A stretch of 64,000 nt of DNA from Inhella inkyongensis (GCF_005952805.1 NZ_CP040709.1:1488001-1552000), one strand, 5' to 3'. Counted from the first letter of the stretch, positions 46,754-56,185 are shown. Notes: generated from the sequence alone by a model not told the origin. Made by a program: numbers and translations.

Positions 46754-48871
46754 TCAGTGGCGAGACTTGCGAACGAGGCTGCCGATGTCCAGGATCAGTG
46801 CGACTCGGCCGTCGCCCATGATGGTGGCGCCGGACACATCGTGCACCTTGCGATAGTTGGCTTCCAGGTTCTTGACCACGACCTGCTGCTGCCCCAGGAG
46901 CTCATCGACCAGCAGGGCCACACGCCCGCCCTCGGCTTCGACCACCACCATGATGGTGGAGACATGCTCGAAATCGAAGCGAGGCACCTCGAAGACTTTT
47001 TCCAGTTCGATCACGGGCATGAACTCGTCCCGGACCTCGACCACCCGTCCGGAGCCGGCCACCGTCTTGACGGTGTCTTCCTTGACCTGGAAGCTCTCCA
47101 CCACCGAGGACAGCGGCAAGATGTAGACCTCCTCGCCCACGCCCACGCTCATTCCGTCCATGATGGCCAGGGTGAGCGGCAGGCGCACCGAGACTTTCAT
47201 GCCATAGCCCTCGGCGGAGTCGATTTCGACATGACCGCCCAGGGAGGTGATGTTCTTCTTCACCACGTCCATGCCCACGCCGCGCCCTGATACGTCGGTG
47301 ACTTGGTCGGCGGTGGAGAAGCCGGGCGCAAAGATCAGGTTCCAGACCTCGGAATCGCTCATGCCCTCATGGGCCTCGATGCCTTTCTCCTGGGCCTTGC
47401 TGATGAGCTTCTGGCGATTCAGGCCGCGCCCGTCGTCGCGCACTTCAATGACGATGCTGCCGCCCTGATGGCTGGCCACCAAGGTGATGGTGCCTTGCTC
47501 GGGCTTGCCCTTGGCCAGTCGGTCGGCCGGCATTTCGATGCCGTGGTCACAGCTGTTGCGAACCAAGTGCGTCAGCGGGTCGGTGATCTTCTCCACCAGG
47601 CTCTTGTCGAGTTCGGTGGCCTCACCTTGTGTGACCAGCTCAACCTTCTTGCCCAGCTTGGCAGCCAGGTCGCGCAGCATGCGCGGGAAGCGGTTGAACA
47701 CCACCGACATCGGAATCATGCGGATCGACATCACCGCTTCCTGCAGGTCGCGGGTGTTGCGTTCCAGATCCGCCAGGCCACTGGTCAGTTGCTGATAAAG
47801 CCCCGGGTCCACATTGCGGCTGTTTTGCGCCAGCATGGCCTGGGTGATCACCAATTCGCCCACCAAATTGATGAGCTGATCGACTTTCTCGATCGACACG
47901 CGCAGCGTGCTCTGGTCGGCCGCAGCCGCCGCCGGCTTGGGCGCGGCAGCGCTGGGTTTGGCCGTCGGCACCACGGCAGTGGTGGGCTGTGCGGGCGCGG
48001 CGGCGGCAGGGGTCGGCGCTGCAGCCTGCGGAGCGCCGGGGGCGTCGTCGAAGAAGCCATAGCCGGCCTCGGCCTTGGGCTCTTCTTTGGGCGCCCCGGG
48101 TGATCCTTCGTAGAAACCGTAGCCGGCGCCCAGGGGGTTGAGCTTGACCTGTTCACGCGCGACATGGAAGGTGAACAGATCCAGCAGGTCGTTGTCGCTG
48201 CTGGCCGTGGTGATCTTGAAGCGCCGCATCCCATCGGCGGCCTGGCCGCCGTCCAGGCTTTCGATGGTGCCCAGGTCGGTGATTTCCTTGAACAGATCGA
48301 CCAGGTTGTCGGCTTGGCCAGGATCGCTCAGTGGACCGACGATCAGCTCCAGTTGCCGGGTGCCACTGGGCAGGGGCGCAGGGGCCGAGGCGGCCGGGGC
48401 TGGTGCGGCCGCCTTCGGGGCAGGGGCTGGGGCCGCGCCGGCCAGCGTGCCGCCATCGACCAGGGTCTTGATGCTGGCCACCAGGCCTTCGCTCTCCACC
48501 TGATCGGTGCTGGTGCCGGCGTGGCGTGCGAGCAAACCGCGTAGCGCGTCACCCGACTGCAGCAGGATGTCCACCATCTGCGTGGTGGGTTGCAACTCAT
48601 GGCGGCGCAGCTTGTCGAGCAGCGTCTCCATGATGTGGGTGAGCTCCGCCACATCGGCAAAGCCAAAAGTGGCGGCGCCGCCTTTGATGGAGTGGGCGCA
48701 GCGGAAGATGGCGTTGAGCTCTTCGTCGTCTGCCGCTTCGACATTGACGTTCAGGAGCAACTGCTCCATGTTGTCCAGGTTCTCGCCCGCTTCTTCAAAG
48801 AAGACTTGGTAGAACTGACTGAGGTCAATGCCGGCGCCGAGGTTGGCGCCTTCGTTGGTCATCTCACCCAT
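46754..48871 (-). CDS. cheA: Chemotaxis histidine kinase CheA
   Basis: 705 residues from ATG 48871, with AGGAG eight bases upstream. P1 carries His60 in CAHSIKGGAATFG. A Pro/Ala-rich linker, a P2-like region (about 175-245), a second low-complexity linker and the P3 dimerisation helices follow. P4 has the N-box LVRNSCDHGIE and the G-box GRGVGMDVV. The C-terminal P5/CheW-like domain ends the protein. It phosphorylates the CheY encoded 12 bp upstream. A repeat element separates it from cheW. Confidence 0.97.
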   Translation of the reverse strand: MGEMTNEGANLGAGIDLSQFYQVFFEEAGENLDNMEQLLLNVNVEAADDEELNAIFRCAHSIKGGAATFGFADVAELTHIMETLLDKLRRHELQPTTQMVDILLQSGDALRGLLARHAGTSTDQVESEGLVASIKTLVDGGTLAGAAPAPAPKAAAPAPAASAPAPLPSGTRQLELIVGPLSDPGQADNLVDLFKEITDLGTIESLDGGQAADGMRRFKITTASSDNDLLDLFTFHVAREQVKLNPLGAGYGFYEGSPGAPKEEPKAEAGYGFFDDAPGAPQAAAPTPAAAAPAQPTTAVVPTAKPSAAAPKPAAAAADQSTLRVSIEKVDQLINLVGELVITQAMLAQNSRNVDPGLYQQLTSGLADLERNTRDLQEAVMSIRMIPMSVVFNRFPRMLRDLAAKLGKKVELVTQGEATELDKSLVEKITDPLTHLVRNSCDHGIEMPADRLAKGKPEQGTITLVASHQGGSIVIEVRDDGRGLNRQKLISKAQEKGIEAHEGMSDSEVWNLIFAPGFSTADQVTDVSGRGVGMDVVKKNITSLGGHVEIDSAEGYGMKVSVRLPLTLAIMDGMSVGVGEEVYILPLSSVVESFQVKEDTVKTVAGSGRVVEVRDEFMPVIELEKVFEVPRFDFEHVSTIMVVVEAEGGRVALLVDELLGQQQVVVKNLEANYRKVHDVSGATIMGDGRVALILDIGSLVRKSRH

Positions 48872-48883
48872 GGAATGCGCTCC

Positions 48884-49246
48884 TTAGCGAATGACTTTGC
48901 CGATGACCTCGATCAGCTTGGCAGGGTCAAAAGGCTTGACCAGCCAGCCCGTGGCCCCCGCCGCGCGTCCGGCCTGCTTCATCGCATCGCTGGACTCGGT
49001 GGTCAGGATCAGGATGGGCGTGGCCTTGAATTTAGGGTTCTCGCGCAGCTTCTTGGTCAGGCTGATGCCATCCATGCGCGGCATGTTCTGGTCGGTGAGC
49101 ACCAGGTCGAAGTCGCGCTGAGTCGCCTTCTCCCAGGCGTCCTGTCCGTCGACCGCCTCCACCACATTGAAGCCAGCGTTTTTGAGGGTGAAGGCCACCA
49201 TCTGGCGCATCGAGGCGGAATCGTCCACTGCGAGGATCGAATGCAT
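48884..49246 (-). CDS. cheY: Chemotaxis response regulator CheY
   Basis: 120 residues, a single receiver domain: acidic pocket VDDSASMR, phospho-acceptor Asp in LTDQNMPRMDG, Thr in LTTESS and Lys in LVKPFDP. It should bind FliM when phosphorylated. It lies between the CheZ-like gene and cheA, as in many proteobacterial che operons. Confidence 0.95.
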   Translation of the reverse strand: MHSILAVDDSASMRQMVAFTLKNAGFNVVEAVDGQDAWEKATQRDFDLVLTDQNMPRMDGISLTKKLRENPKFKATPILILTTESSDAMKQAGRAAGATGWLVKPFDPAKLIEVIGKVIR

Positions 49247-49279
49247 CGTCGTCTCTCCGAGTCGCGAAGTTCTGAATCG

Positions 49280-49774
49280 TTAAAAAAGTTCGACGGAGCC
49301 GGCATCGACTTCGTCTTGCGTAACGGGATTGGGGCGCTGCGGCGCTTCGATGACAGCGGCTTCGCCATCCTCGTCGTCGCTGCCGAAGGCCTCGCGGGCC
49401 AGTTTGTCGGCGCAGGCGCGCAAGCGTTGGCTGGTGTGGGCGATCAGCTGGGTCGACATGTCCTGAAACTGCAGCGCCGTGATGGCGCCGGCAATGTCTT
49501 GCAGCACATCGACGAAGGCGCCGGGTTGCAGGACCTGGCCGCCGTTGACCTGTTGCGCCAAGTCTTGCAACTTGCCGGAGGCGCCGTAGAAGTGCGTCGA
49601 GAGGGCCTCGCCGGCATCGTCCAGCAAGCGCTGCAAACGCTCCAGGTCGTTGGTGACCGACATCAAGTGATCCTGGATTTCGGCCGCAGCGAGCAGGGTG
49701 AAGCGGGGCTCGAAATCGGCAGGTTCCTGCACATCCAGATTGGATGCTTCGTCGGGCGGTGCTTGTCCCTGCAT
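49280..49774 (-). CDS. cheZ: CheZ-like protein, putative CheY-P phosphatase
   Basis: 164 residues, shorter than E. coli CheZ (214). It is predicted long-helical. The segment FQDMSTQLI aligns with FQDLTGQVI of CheZ, keeping the catalytic DxxxQ (Asp and Gln four apart). The C-terminal tail TQDEVDAGSVELF is linked by an acidic stretch and resembles the CheY-binding tail of CheZ; it shares QDEVDA with the N-terminus of FliM in this window. First gene of the che operon, immediately before cheY. The overall similarity is low, so the symbol is tentative. Confidence 0.7.
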   Translation of the reverse strand: MQGQAPPDEASNLDVQEPADFEPRFTLLAAAEIQDHLMSVTNDLERLQRLLDDAGEALSTHFYGASGKLQDLAQQVNGGQVLQPGAFVDVLQDIAGAITALQFQDMSTQLIAHTSQRLRACADKLAREAFGSDDEDGEAAVIEAPQRPNPVTQDEVDAGSVELF

Positions 49775-49953
49775 GGATCCTCCAAGGGCTCGTCCGAATG
49801 AGTCGGGCGGGCATTGCGGCGATGACGATTAGCCTAATCGAAGCCGGGCTCTTGATTGGGGCTGCGCGCCTAGGGTAATCCCTTTTGCAGCGTGCAAAGC
49901 ACAACAGGCTTTCCCGGCTTGGCGGGCCAAGGCTGCGCGGCATACTCAGCCGC

Positions 49954-51063
49954 ATGTTTGCCATCGATCCGACGCGTCCCTTGCGCGTATTGCATGTCGA
50001 GGATTCCGAGCTCGATCACGAACTGATGCAGGCGCTGGTGCGCCAGGCGGGTCTGCAGGTCGAGTGGTTGCGCGTCGAGTCGCTTGAAGAGTTTCAGAAG
50101 GCGCTGGCCCAGGACTGGGATGCCGTGGTGTGCGACTACCAGTTGCCTGCGCACTCCGGCCTGGACATGCTGCGCCATCTGCGCACGACCGATCGGGTGC
50201 TGCCCTTCATCCTGGTGTCCGGAGAGATTGGCGAGGATGTGGCCGTGGCGGCCATGCGCGAAGGGGCTGCGGACTACCTGCTGAAAGGGCGCCTGGCCCG
50301 TTTGGCGCCGGCCTTGCAGCAGGCCATCAAAGGGGCTGAGGCGGAGCGGGCGCAGCGCGCAGCGGATCAGGCCTTGCTGGAGAGTCAGCAGCGCCTGCGC
50401 GAGCTCACGGCCCATCTGCAACAGCACATCGAGGCGGAGCGTGCGGCGCTGGCGCGTGAACTGCATGACGATGTGGGCAGTTCGCTCACGGCGCTGAAAT
50501 ACGAGCTGGGTTGGTTGCAACGCCATCTGGCCGATGGGCCAGCGGCGGCGCGGGTGGTGCAGGCCACGCAGACCCTGGATTTGGCCATGGCCGCCAGCCG
50601 CCGGCTGATGCAGAACCTGCGCCCGCCCATCTTGCAAGAGGGCTTGGCCGCTGCGCTCACCTGGCAAGCGCAGGGCTTCGAGCGGCACCAGGGCCTCAAG
50701 GTGCATCGGCATGGATTGGATGAGGAGCTTGATTTGCCCGAGGGCCTGGCGCTGGCCGCTTATCGATTTGTGCAAGAAGCCTTGAACAACGTGGCCAAGC
50801 ACGCGCAGGCCAGCCAGGTATGGGTTGAGTTGCATTGCGCCAGCGGCGTGCTGGGGGTCGAGGTGGCGGACGATGGATGTGGCATGGACCCAATGGCCCA
50901 GCACCGGCCCGGCAGCTTTGGTCTGCAGGGTCTGCAGGAGCGCGCCGCGGCCCTGGGCGGGTGGATCGATGTGGGCTCGCGGCCCGGTCAGGGCACGCGC
51001 CTGACCCTGTCCATTCCCTTGGCCCACGCAGAACCGGCCTGGTCGGCCCAGGAGTGCGCATGA
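49954..51063 (+). CDS. Receiver-histidine kinase (HisKA_3 type)
   Basis: 369 residues from ATG 49954. An N-terminal receiver domain (about 8-125) has HVEDSE, phospho-acceptor Asp in VVCDYQLPAHSG and Lys in YLLKGRL. A coiled coil leads into the NarX-type kinase core with ARELHDDVGSSLTALK (phospho-His) and an ATPase with EALNNVAKHA and GSFGLQGLQERAAALGG. No transmembrane segment, so it is cytoplasmic and probably driven by another kinase. It overlaps the following regulator gene by 4 bp and heads a five-gene operon. Confidence 0.94.
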   Translation: MFAIDPTRPLRVLHVEDSELDHELMQALVRQAGLQVEWLRVESLEEFQKALAQDWDAVVCDYQLPAHSGLDMLRHLRTTDRVLPFILVSGEIGEDVAVAAMREGAADYLLKGRLARLAPALQQAIKGAEAERAQRAADQALLESQQRLRELTAHLQQHIEAERAALARELHDDVGSSLTALKYELGWLQRHLADGPAAARVVQATQTLDLAMAASRRLMQNLRPPILQEGLAAALTWQAQGFERHQGLKVHRHGLDEELDLPEGLALAAYRFVQEALNNVAKHAQASQVWVELHCASGVLGVEVADDGCGMDPMAQHRPGSFGLQGLQERAAALGGWIDVGSRPGQGTRLTLSIPLAHAEPAWSAQECA

Positions 51064-51698
51064 TTCGCGTGCTGCTTTGCGACGATCACGCGCTGATCCG
51101 GCGCGGTGTGCGCGACACCCTCGTCGACGCCGGCGACATCGAAGTGGTGGGTGAGGTGGGCGACTACGGCGGCCTGCGCGAGTGGCAGCGCGGCGGGCAG
51201 GCCGTCGATGTGCTGTTGCTCGACATCAATCTGCCGGGCCGCAGCGGCCTGGATGTGTTGCATGTTCTCAAGGAGCAAGGCGGCGGGCCGCGCTGCTTGG
51301 TGGTCTCCATGTATCCCGAGGAGCAGTACGCAATTCGCTGCCTGCGCGCTGGTGCCTTCGGCTATGTGAACAAGGGCGGCGATCCGCAGGAGTTGGTGAC
51401 GGCTGTGCGCATGGTGGCGCAGGGCCGCAAATACGTGACGCCGCAGATCGCCCAGATGCTGGTCGAGAACCTCAGTACCCCAGAGCCCGAGCAGGCCCAT
51501 CAAAAGCTCAGTGACCGGGAGCTGCAGACCCTGGTGTTGATTGCCTCAGGGCGGCGACTCTCTGACATTGCCGAGGAGCTGCTGCTCAGTCCCAAGACGG
51601 TCAGCGTCTATCGGGCGCGCGTGCTGGAAAAGTTGGGTCTGAGCAATAACTCGGAACTGACCGTGTATGCCATTCGGCAGGGCCTGGTGGACGGATGA
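51060..51698 (+). CDS. NarL/LuxR-type response regulator
   Basis: 212 residues from ATG 51060 (ATGA overlap with the kinase). The receiver has CDDH, phospho-acceptor Asp in LLDINLPGRSG and YVNKGG. The C-terminal LuxR helix-turn-helix shows LSDRELQTLVLIASG and SPKTVSVYRARVLEKLG. It is the cognate partner of the upstream kinase and may control this operon or distant attachment/motility genes (inference). It overlaps the diguanylate cyclase gene by 4 bp. Confidence 0.95.
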   Translation: MIRVLLCDDHALIRRGVRDTLVDAGDIEVVGEVGDYGGLREWQRGGQAVDVLLLDINLPGRSGLDVLHVLKEQGGGPRCLVVSMYPEEQYAIRCLRAGAFGYVNKGGDPQELVTAVRMVAQGRKYVTPQIAQMLVENLSTPEPEQAHQKLSDRELQTLVLIASGRRLSDIAEELLLSPKTVSVYRARVLEKLGLSNNSELTVYAIRQGLVDG

Positions 51699-52939
51699 GA
51701 GGCCCGTCGCGCCCGATGTCGCTGGTTCGGCGGCTTACGCACCTGAATGTGCTGGTGCTGGCCGTGGCCATGTTGCTGAGTTTTGCCATGATTTTGGGCA
51801 TGGCGTATTGGACGGCGCGGCAGCTTCAGCGGCAGGCGGCAGAGGCGGCTGCTGCCGTGTTGGCGCAGAACGTGGCACCGATGGTGGCGTTCCAGGACCG
51901 CGCCAGCGCCAAGTCCATGTTGACCGATGTGGCACGGCGTACCGATCTGCTGGAAGTGAACATCGTCGATGCCCAGGGGCGCTTGTTCGCTGCGTGGACC
52001 AGCAAGATTCCTCAGCAGGGTTGGCTGCCTTGGGTACAGCGCGAATTCACGGTGGAGCTGGCCCTGCAATTGCCGGAGGAAAAGGTCGGTCGCATGCGCT
52101 GGCGCGAGTCGCATGCAACGCTGGAGAACACTTTGCTGCGCATCGGCCTGATCGCCTTTGCCATGTTGCTCGGCATCCTGATCGTGGCTGCGAACGTGTT
52201 GAGCTGGGTGCAGCGCCGGGCCTTGGCGCCCCTGGTGGCACTGTCCGACCTGACCGAGCGGGTGGCGCAGCAGCAGGACTACACCCTGCGGGCGCGCGCA
52301 CTTCGCAATGACGAGGTAGGACGGCTGGCCGAGCGTGTCAATGAAATGCTGCGCCGCATCCAGGTTTGGCATGAGGATCTGCATGCGCAGTTGCGCGATC
52401 AGCGCGATGTGGGCCAGCGCATGAAGGCGCTGGCGCACCGGGATCACCTCACGGGTCTTCCCAACCGCCTGTCCTTTGACCTGGAGTTGGAGCGCCAGCT
52501 GGTGGAAGCCCAGCGACAGCGCCACGGCGTGGGCCTGCTGTTTGTCGACCTTGACCAGTTCAAGCCCGTCAACGATCGGCTGGGCCATGAGGCCGGCGAT
52601 GCCGTGCTGATTGAAGTGGGGCGGCGCATGTCGGGTGCGCTGCGTGCGGGCCAAGACAATTTGTTCCGACTTGGTGGCGATGAATTCGCGCTGCTGGTGG
52701 CACCCTTGGCCGACGCCCACGCGCTGGAGCACCTGGCGCAGCGCCTGTTGCAGGCCTTGCTGCCGCCGATGAATCTGTTGGGTGAATCGATTCAGCTGGG
52801 AGCCAGTATTGGCGCGGCCATCAGCCCAGAGCATGGGCGGGACGCCGCGCTGTTGTTGCGGCGCGCCGATGCCGCCATGTATGCGGCCAAGTCGGCCGGG
52901 AAAAATTGCTATCGTCTGGCCGATGCCGCGTCCGCCTAA
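51695..52939 (+). CDS. YfiN-like membrane diguanylate cyclase (CHASE8-HAMP-GGDEF)
   Basis: 414 residues from ATG 51695 (ATGA overlap); ATG 51716 is an alternative. TM1 is about 18-40, a periplasmic CHASE8-type domain (about 45-145), TM2 (about 150-172), HAMP (about 172-225) and a GGDEF domain with FRLGGDEF. This is the YfiN/TpbB layout, and a YfiR-like gene is in the same operon, which fits repression of the cyclase by periplasmic YfiR. The usual inhibitory RxxD is shifted (RAGQD), so product inhibition is probably weak. Confidence 0.92.
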   Translation: MRGPSRPMSLVRRLTHLNVLVLAVAMLLSFAMILGMAYWTARQLQRQAAEAAAAVLAQNVAPMVAFQDRASAKSMLTDVARRTDLLEVNIVDAQGRLFAAWTSKIPQQGWLPWVQREFTVELALQLPEEKVGRMRWRESHATLENTLLRIGLIAFAMLLGILIVAANVLSWVQRRALAPLVALSDLTERVAQQQDYTLRARALRNDEVGRLAERVNEMLRRIQVWHEDLHAQLRDQRDVGQRMKALAHRDHLTGLPNRLSFDLELERQLVEAQRQRHGVGLLFVDLDQFKPVNDRLGHEAGDAVLIEVGRRMSGALRAGQDNLFRLGGDEFALLVAPLADAHALEHLAQRLLQALLPPMNLLGESIQLGASIGAAISPEHGRDAALLLRRADAAMYAAKSAGKNCYRLADAASA

Positions 52940-54908
52940 ACGATGTTGGATTGGCCTGAGCGCCCTGCTGTGTGCAGCTTGGGGCGCGCCGGCACAGGCC
53001 AGCACGGCGGCGGATGAACCGGGAGATCTGGCCGATCTGCTGCGCCAGTCGTTGAGCCAACCCAGTGCGGAGCTCGCCGTCAGCACGGCCTCGCGCATGG
53101 CGCAATCGGCGGCCCAAGCGCCTGGCGTCACCCATGTGGTGACCCAGCTGGACATCCAACGGCTGGGCCTGCGCAGCCTGGCCGACATCCTGCAACTCTT
53201 CCCAGGCGTCTATTTGCGGGAGGACAGCCTGTTCACCAAGCTGGGCGTGCGCGGCGTCGGGCGCCCGGGCGACCTCAACAGCCGGGTGTTGTTCCTGCTG
53301 GATGGCATGCGCCTGAACGAGAACATCTTCGAGGCCGGGCAGATCGATCAGGACTTCTTGGTCGATGTCAGCCTGATCGAGCGGGTCGAGTTCAGTCCGG
53401 GTCCGGGCTCTTCGCTGTATGGCACCAATGCCCTGCTGGGGGTGGTGCAGGTGGTCACCAAGCGGGCGGATCAGCTGCATGGTGCCCAGATCGGCTCCAG
53501 TTGGAGTGGCCGTGGCAGCTGGCGCAGCCACGCGGCCTATGGCTTGCGGCACGAGTCCGGCGCCGAGTGGTGGTTGGCGGCCAGCGCGCTGGAGTTTCCC
53601 GAGCAGCGCTATCCCGCTGACTTGTCCGAGCGCCTGCAAACACTGTTGCGGCGCTTCAACTGGGACCGCAGCAAACGTTTGAATGGGCACTGGCAGCAGG
53701 GCGGACTGTCGCTGGCCGCCGGCGTGGTGGATCGGACCCATGGCTTGCCGGAACCGGTGGAGAACGCTGCGGGCAATTTCGTGCTGATGCAGAAGTTCGA
53801 TCGCACCACCATCCGTTACGGGCAGTTGCGCTGGGAGCAGGCGCTGAACGCCGATTGGCAGATGGAGCTGGGCTGGTCGACGCAGAGCTTGCGCTACCGC
53901 CTGGATGAGCCCTTCCTGACCTCGCGCGATCAGCCACGCATGTACCGCTTCGAAACGCTGGGCCATTGGTCCAACGGCGAAGCGCGGCTGTTGGGCAATT
54001 GGGCGCAGGACCATGAGCTGATGCTGGGCCTGGAAACCCAGCGCGACCACCGGCAGCGCATTCGCTTTGAGGTGCTGGGTTTGCCCCCCGATGACCTCGA
54101 GCGGCGTTCGGAACGCTGGGGCTTGTTTGCCCAGGACAGTTGGCGGATCAGTGCCGGGCATCGCCTCACGCTCGGTTTGCGGCATGACCGCGCGGCGGGG
54201 GATGTGGCCGCGCGCACCAGCCCGCGCGTCGCCTATGTCTGGCACGACGAACAGGGCCGCAGCCTCAAGCTCAGTGTCGGCAATGCCTTTCGTGCTGCCA
54301 ATTTCAATGAAAGCCTGAACAACGAGATCCAGGACGTGGCGGCGCCGCCCCCCGAGCGCCTGCGCAGCCATGAGCTGCTGTGGGAGGCCCGACTCACGCA
54401 GGGCTGGCGTTACCGCGCCGGCCTGTTTGACACCCGCATCCGCAATCTGATCGATCAGGATCCGGACTCCGGTCTGTACCAGGCCAGCGCGCCGGTGCGC
54501 AGCCGTGGCGCCGAGCTGGAGCTGGATGGCCGCTGGGGCCAAGGCGGCTCGGCCTTGCTGAGCCTGGCCTGGCAGCAAAGCCGCTATGCCGATGGGCAGG
54601 CGCTGTCCAACAGCCCCGCGCGCATGCTCAAGCTGCGTCTGACCCATCCGGTGGCCGAGTCCTTGCGCGTGTCGCTGCACGGCCGGGCGCTCAGCCGCCG
54701 TGTGGTGGCGGGCCGCGAGTTGGCGGGCTATGGCCTGCTCAATCTGCAACTGCTCTACCAGCCAACGCGCCAGCTCGACATCAGCCTGGGCGTTAACAAC
54801 CTGCTCAATCGGCGCTATTTCGACGCCCCAGGCAGTAGCGGCGGCAACCCGGTTCCGCATGAAGGCGGACAGGCCCATCTGGGCTTTCAATGGCGCCTCG
54901 ACCCATGA
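52923..54908 (+). CDS. TonB-dependent outer-membrane receptor
   Basis: 661 residues from ATG 52923, which overlaps the cyclase gene by 17 bp. The signal peptide is about residues 1-26 (ends AQAS). An N-terminal stretch with a TonB-box-like ELAVSTASR is followed by the plug domain (SLADILQLFPGVYLR, then VRGVGRPGDLNSRVLFLLDGM and SSLYGTNALLGVVQVVTKR) and the beta-barrel to the C-terminus. The ligand is unknown. Its position inside a YfiN/YfiR operon suggests a signal receptor for c-di-GMP rather than plain nutrient uptake (inference). Confidence 0.93.
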   Translation: MPRPPKRCWIGLSALLCAAWGAPAQASTAADEPGDLADLLRQSLSQPSAELAVSTASRMAQSAAQAPGVTHVVTQLDIQRLGLRSLADILQLFPGVYLREDSLFTKLGVRGVGRPGDLNSRVLFLLDGMRLNENIFEAGQIDQDFLVDVSLIERVEFSPGPGSSLYGTNALLGVVQVVTKRADQLHGAQIGSSWSGRGSWRSHAAYGLRHESGAEWWLAASALEFPEQRYPADLSERLQTLLRRFNWDRSKRLNGHWQQGGLSLAAGVVDRTHGLPEPVENAAGNFVLMQKFDRTTIRYGQLRWEQALNADWQMELGWSTQSLRYRLDEPFLTSRDQPRMYRFETLGHWSNGEARLLGNWAQDHELMLGLETQRDHRQRIRFEVLGLPPDDLERRSERWGLFAQDSWRISAGHRLTLGLRHDRAAGDVAARTSPRVAYVWHDEQGRSLKLSVGNAFRAANFNESLNNEIQDVAAPPPERLRSHELLWEARLTQGWRYRAGLFDTRIRNLIDQDPDSGLYQASAPVRSRGAELELDGRWGQGGSALLSLAWQQSRYADGQALSNSPARMLKLRLTHPVAESLRVSLHGRALSRRVVAGRELAGYGLLNLQLLYQPTRQLDISLGVNNLLNRRYFDAPGSSGGNPVPHEGGQAHLGFQWRLDP

Positions 54909-55420
54909 AGGCCCGCGCCGCGCTCTGTCTGGCAGCCGCCCTGGCCACCAGCCCGCTGTGTCAGGCGCAACTCGGTGTGGATGCCGATGCCCAGCTGCGT
55001 GCGGCCTTTATCTATCGCTTCGCCCAGTTCACTCAGTGGCCGGCTGATTCGTCCGGCATGAACCTGTGCATGGCCGGGCCGGGGGGCATGGAGGAGGCGC
55101 TGCGCCAGCTCGGCGGCCGCTTGGTGGCCGGGCAGCCACTAAACTTCCGCGTGGTGGACTCGCCGCGGGAAGCGGCCAGCTGTCAGGTGCTGGTGCTGGG
55201 GCAGAGCGACCCCGCCACGCTGCGGCGCTGGTTGCAGGGCCTGGGCGATGCGCCGGTGCTGGTGGTGGGTCTGGTGCCCGAGGCGCTGCGTGCTGGGGTC
55301 AGCATCGCGCTGCTGGCCGAGCCTCAGGGCCTGGCCTTCAGCATCAACCACAGCGAGGCCAAGCGGCGCGGATTGGCCCTGTCTGGACAGATGCTGAAGT
55401 TGGCGCGCGAAGTCAGGTGA
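54905..55420 (+). CDS. YfiR family (DUF4154) periplasmic protein
   Basis: 171 residues from ATG 54905 (ATGA overlap). The signal peptide is about 1-21 (ends CQAQ). The mature start DAQLRAAFIYRFAQFTQWPAD is the hallmark of the YfiR family, which forms redox-sensitive dimers that inhibit the cyclase YfiN. Two cysteines are visible in the mature protein (NLCMAGP and ASCQVLV). It is the last gene of the operon and abuts the convergent fliR gene with no gap. Confidence 0.93.
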   Translation: MKARAALCLAAALATSPLCQAQLGVDADAQLRAAFIYRFAQFTQWPADSSGMNLCMAGPGGMEEALRQLGGRLVAGQPLNFRVVDSPREAASCQVLVLGQSDPATLRRWLQGLGDAPVLVVGLVPEALRAGVSIALLAEPQGLAFSINHSEAKRRGLALSGQMLKLAREVR

Positions 55421-56185
55421 TCAACTAAAGGCCCCCAGCAGGCGCGCCAATGTCTGCTCCAGCGGCACCTGCATCAAGGGCAGGGTGGCCACCAGGCCTA
55501 GAAGGCCCAGGCTCACCGTGATCGGAAAGCCGACCGCAAACACATGAATCTGCGGCGCCACCCGCGACACCACGCCCAGCGCCAGGTTGACGAACAGCAA
55601 CAAGGCCACCACCGGCATCGCAATCCATAGCCCCGCGCGGAAGATCTCGGCGCCCCAGGTCTGCGCCTGGGCTGTGCGCAAGAAGGCGAAGGGCTCGGGC
55701 CCCACCGGGAATGCATGAAAGCTCTGGGCCAGGGCCTGGATGAGCATCAGATGACCATTGCCCACCACGAACAGGAAGGCCACCAGGGTGCCGAAGAAGC
55801 GCGCCGTCGCAGTGCCTTGCATGCCGGTGCCGGGATCAAAGAAGCCGGCGAAGTTCAGGCCCATCTGCAAGCCCACCAATTCGCCGGCGAACTCCAGCGC
55901 GGCGAAGACCACGCGCACCGCAAAGCCCATCGTCAGGCCGATCACCAGTTGTTGGCCGATCAGCAAAAGCAGCAGCGGCAGGCTGTCCAGTGGCAGCACC
56001 GGCATCGGCGGCAGGCTGGGCTGGGCCGCCACGGCGAAGAACAGGGCCAGCCCGATGCGCACCCGCATCGGCACATTGCGCTGACTGAACAGCGGCATGC
56101 CGGTCAGCAGGGCCAGACAGCGCAGAAAGGGCCAGAGCAACGGCGCGAGCCAGGCCAGGATCTGTGCTTCAGTAAAGCCGATCAT
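55421..56185 (-). CDS. fliR: Flagellar export apparatus protein FliR
   Basis: 254 residues from ATG 56185. Six membrane helices are visible. FliR is part of the FliPQR core export gate in the inner membrane. It is the last gene of the fliH-fliR operon; a 162-bp gap with two strong hairpins separates it from fliQ. Its stop abuts the YfiR gene stop on the other strand. Confidence 0.95.
   Translation of the reverse strand: MIGFTEAQILAWLAPLLWPFLRCLALLTGMPLFSQRNVPMRVRIGLALFFAVAAQPSLPPMPVLPLDSLPLLLLLIGQQLVIGLTMGFAVRVVFAALEFAGELVGLQMGLNFAGFFDPGTGMQGTATARFFGTLVAFLFVVGNGHLMLIQALAQSFHAFPVGPEPFAFLRTAQAQTWGAEIFRAGLWIAMPVVALLLFVNLALGVVSRVAPQIHVFAVGFPITVSLGLLGLVATLPLMQVPLEQTLARLLGAFS

Noticed and set aside
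52821..54890. Open minus-strand frame of 689 codons opposite the TonB receptor
   Set aside because: No recognisable motif and full overlap with a clear TonB-dependent receptor whose start and stop overlap its operon neighbours.
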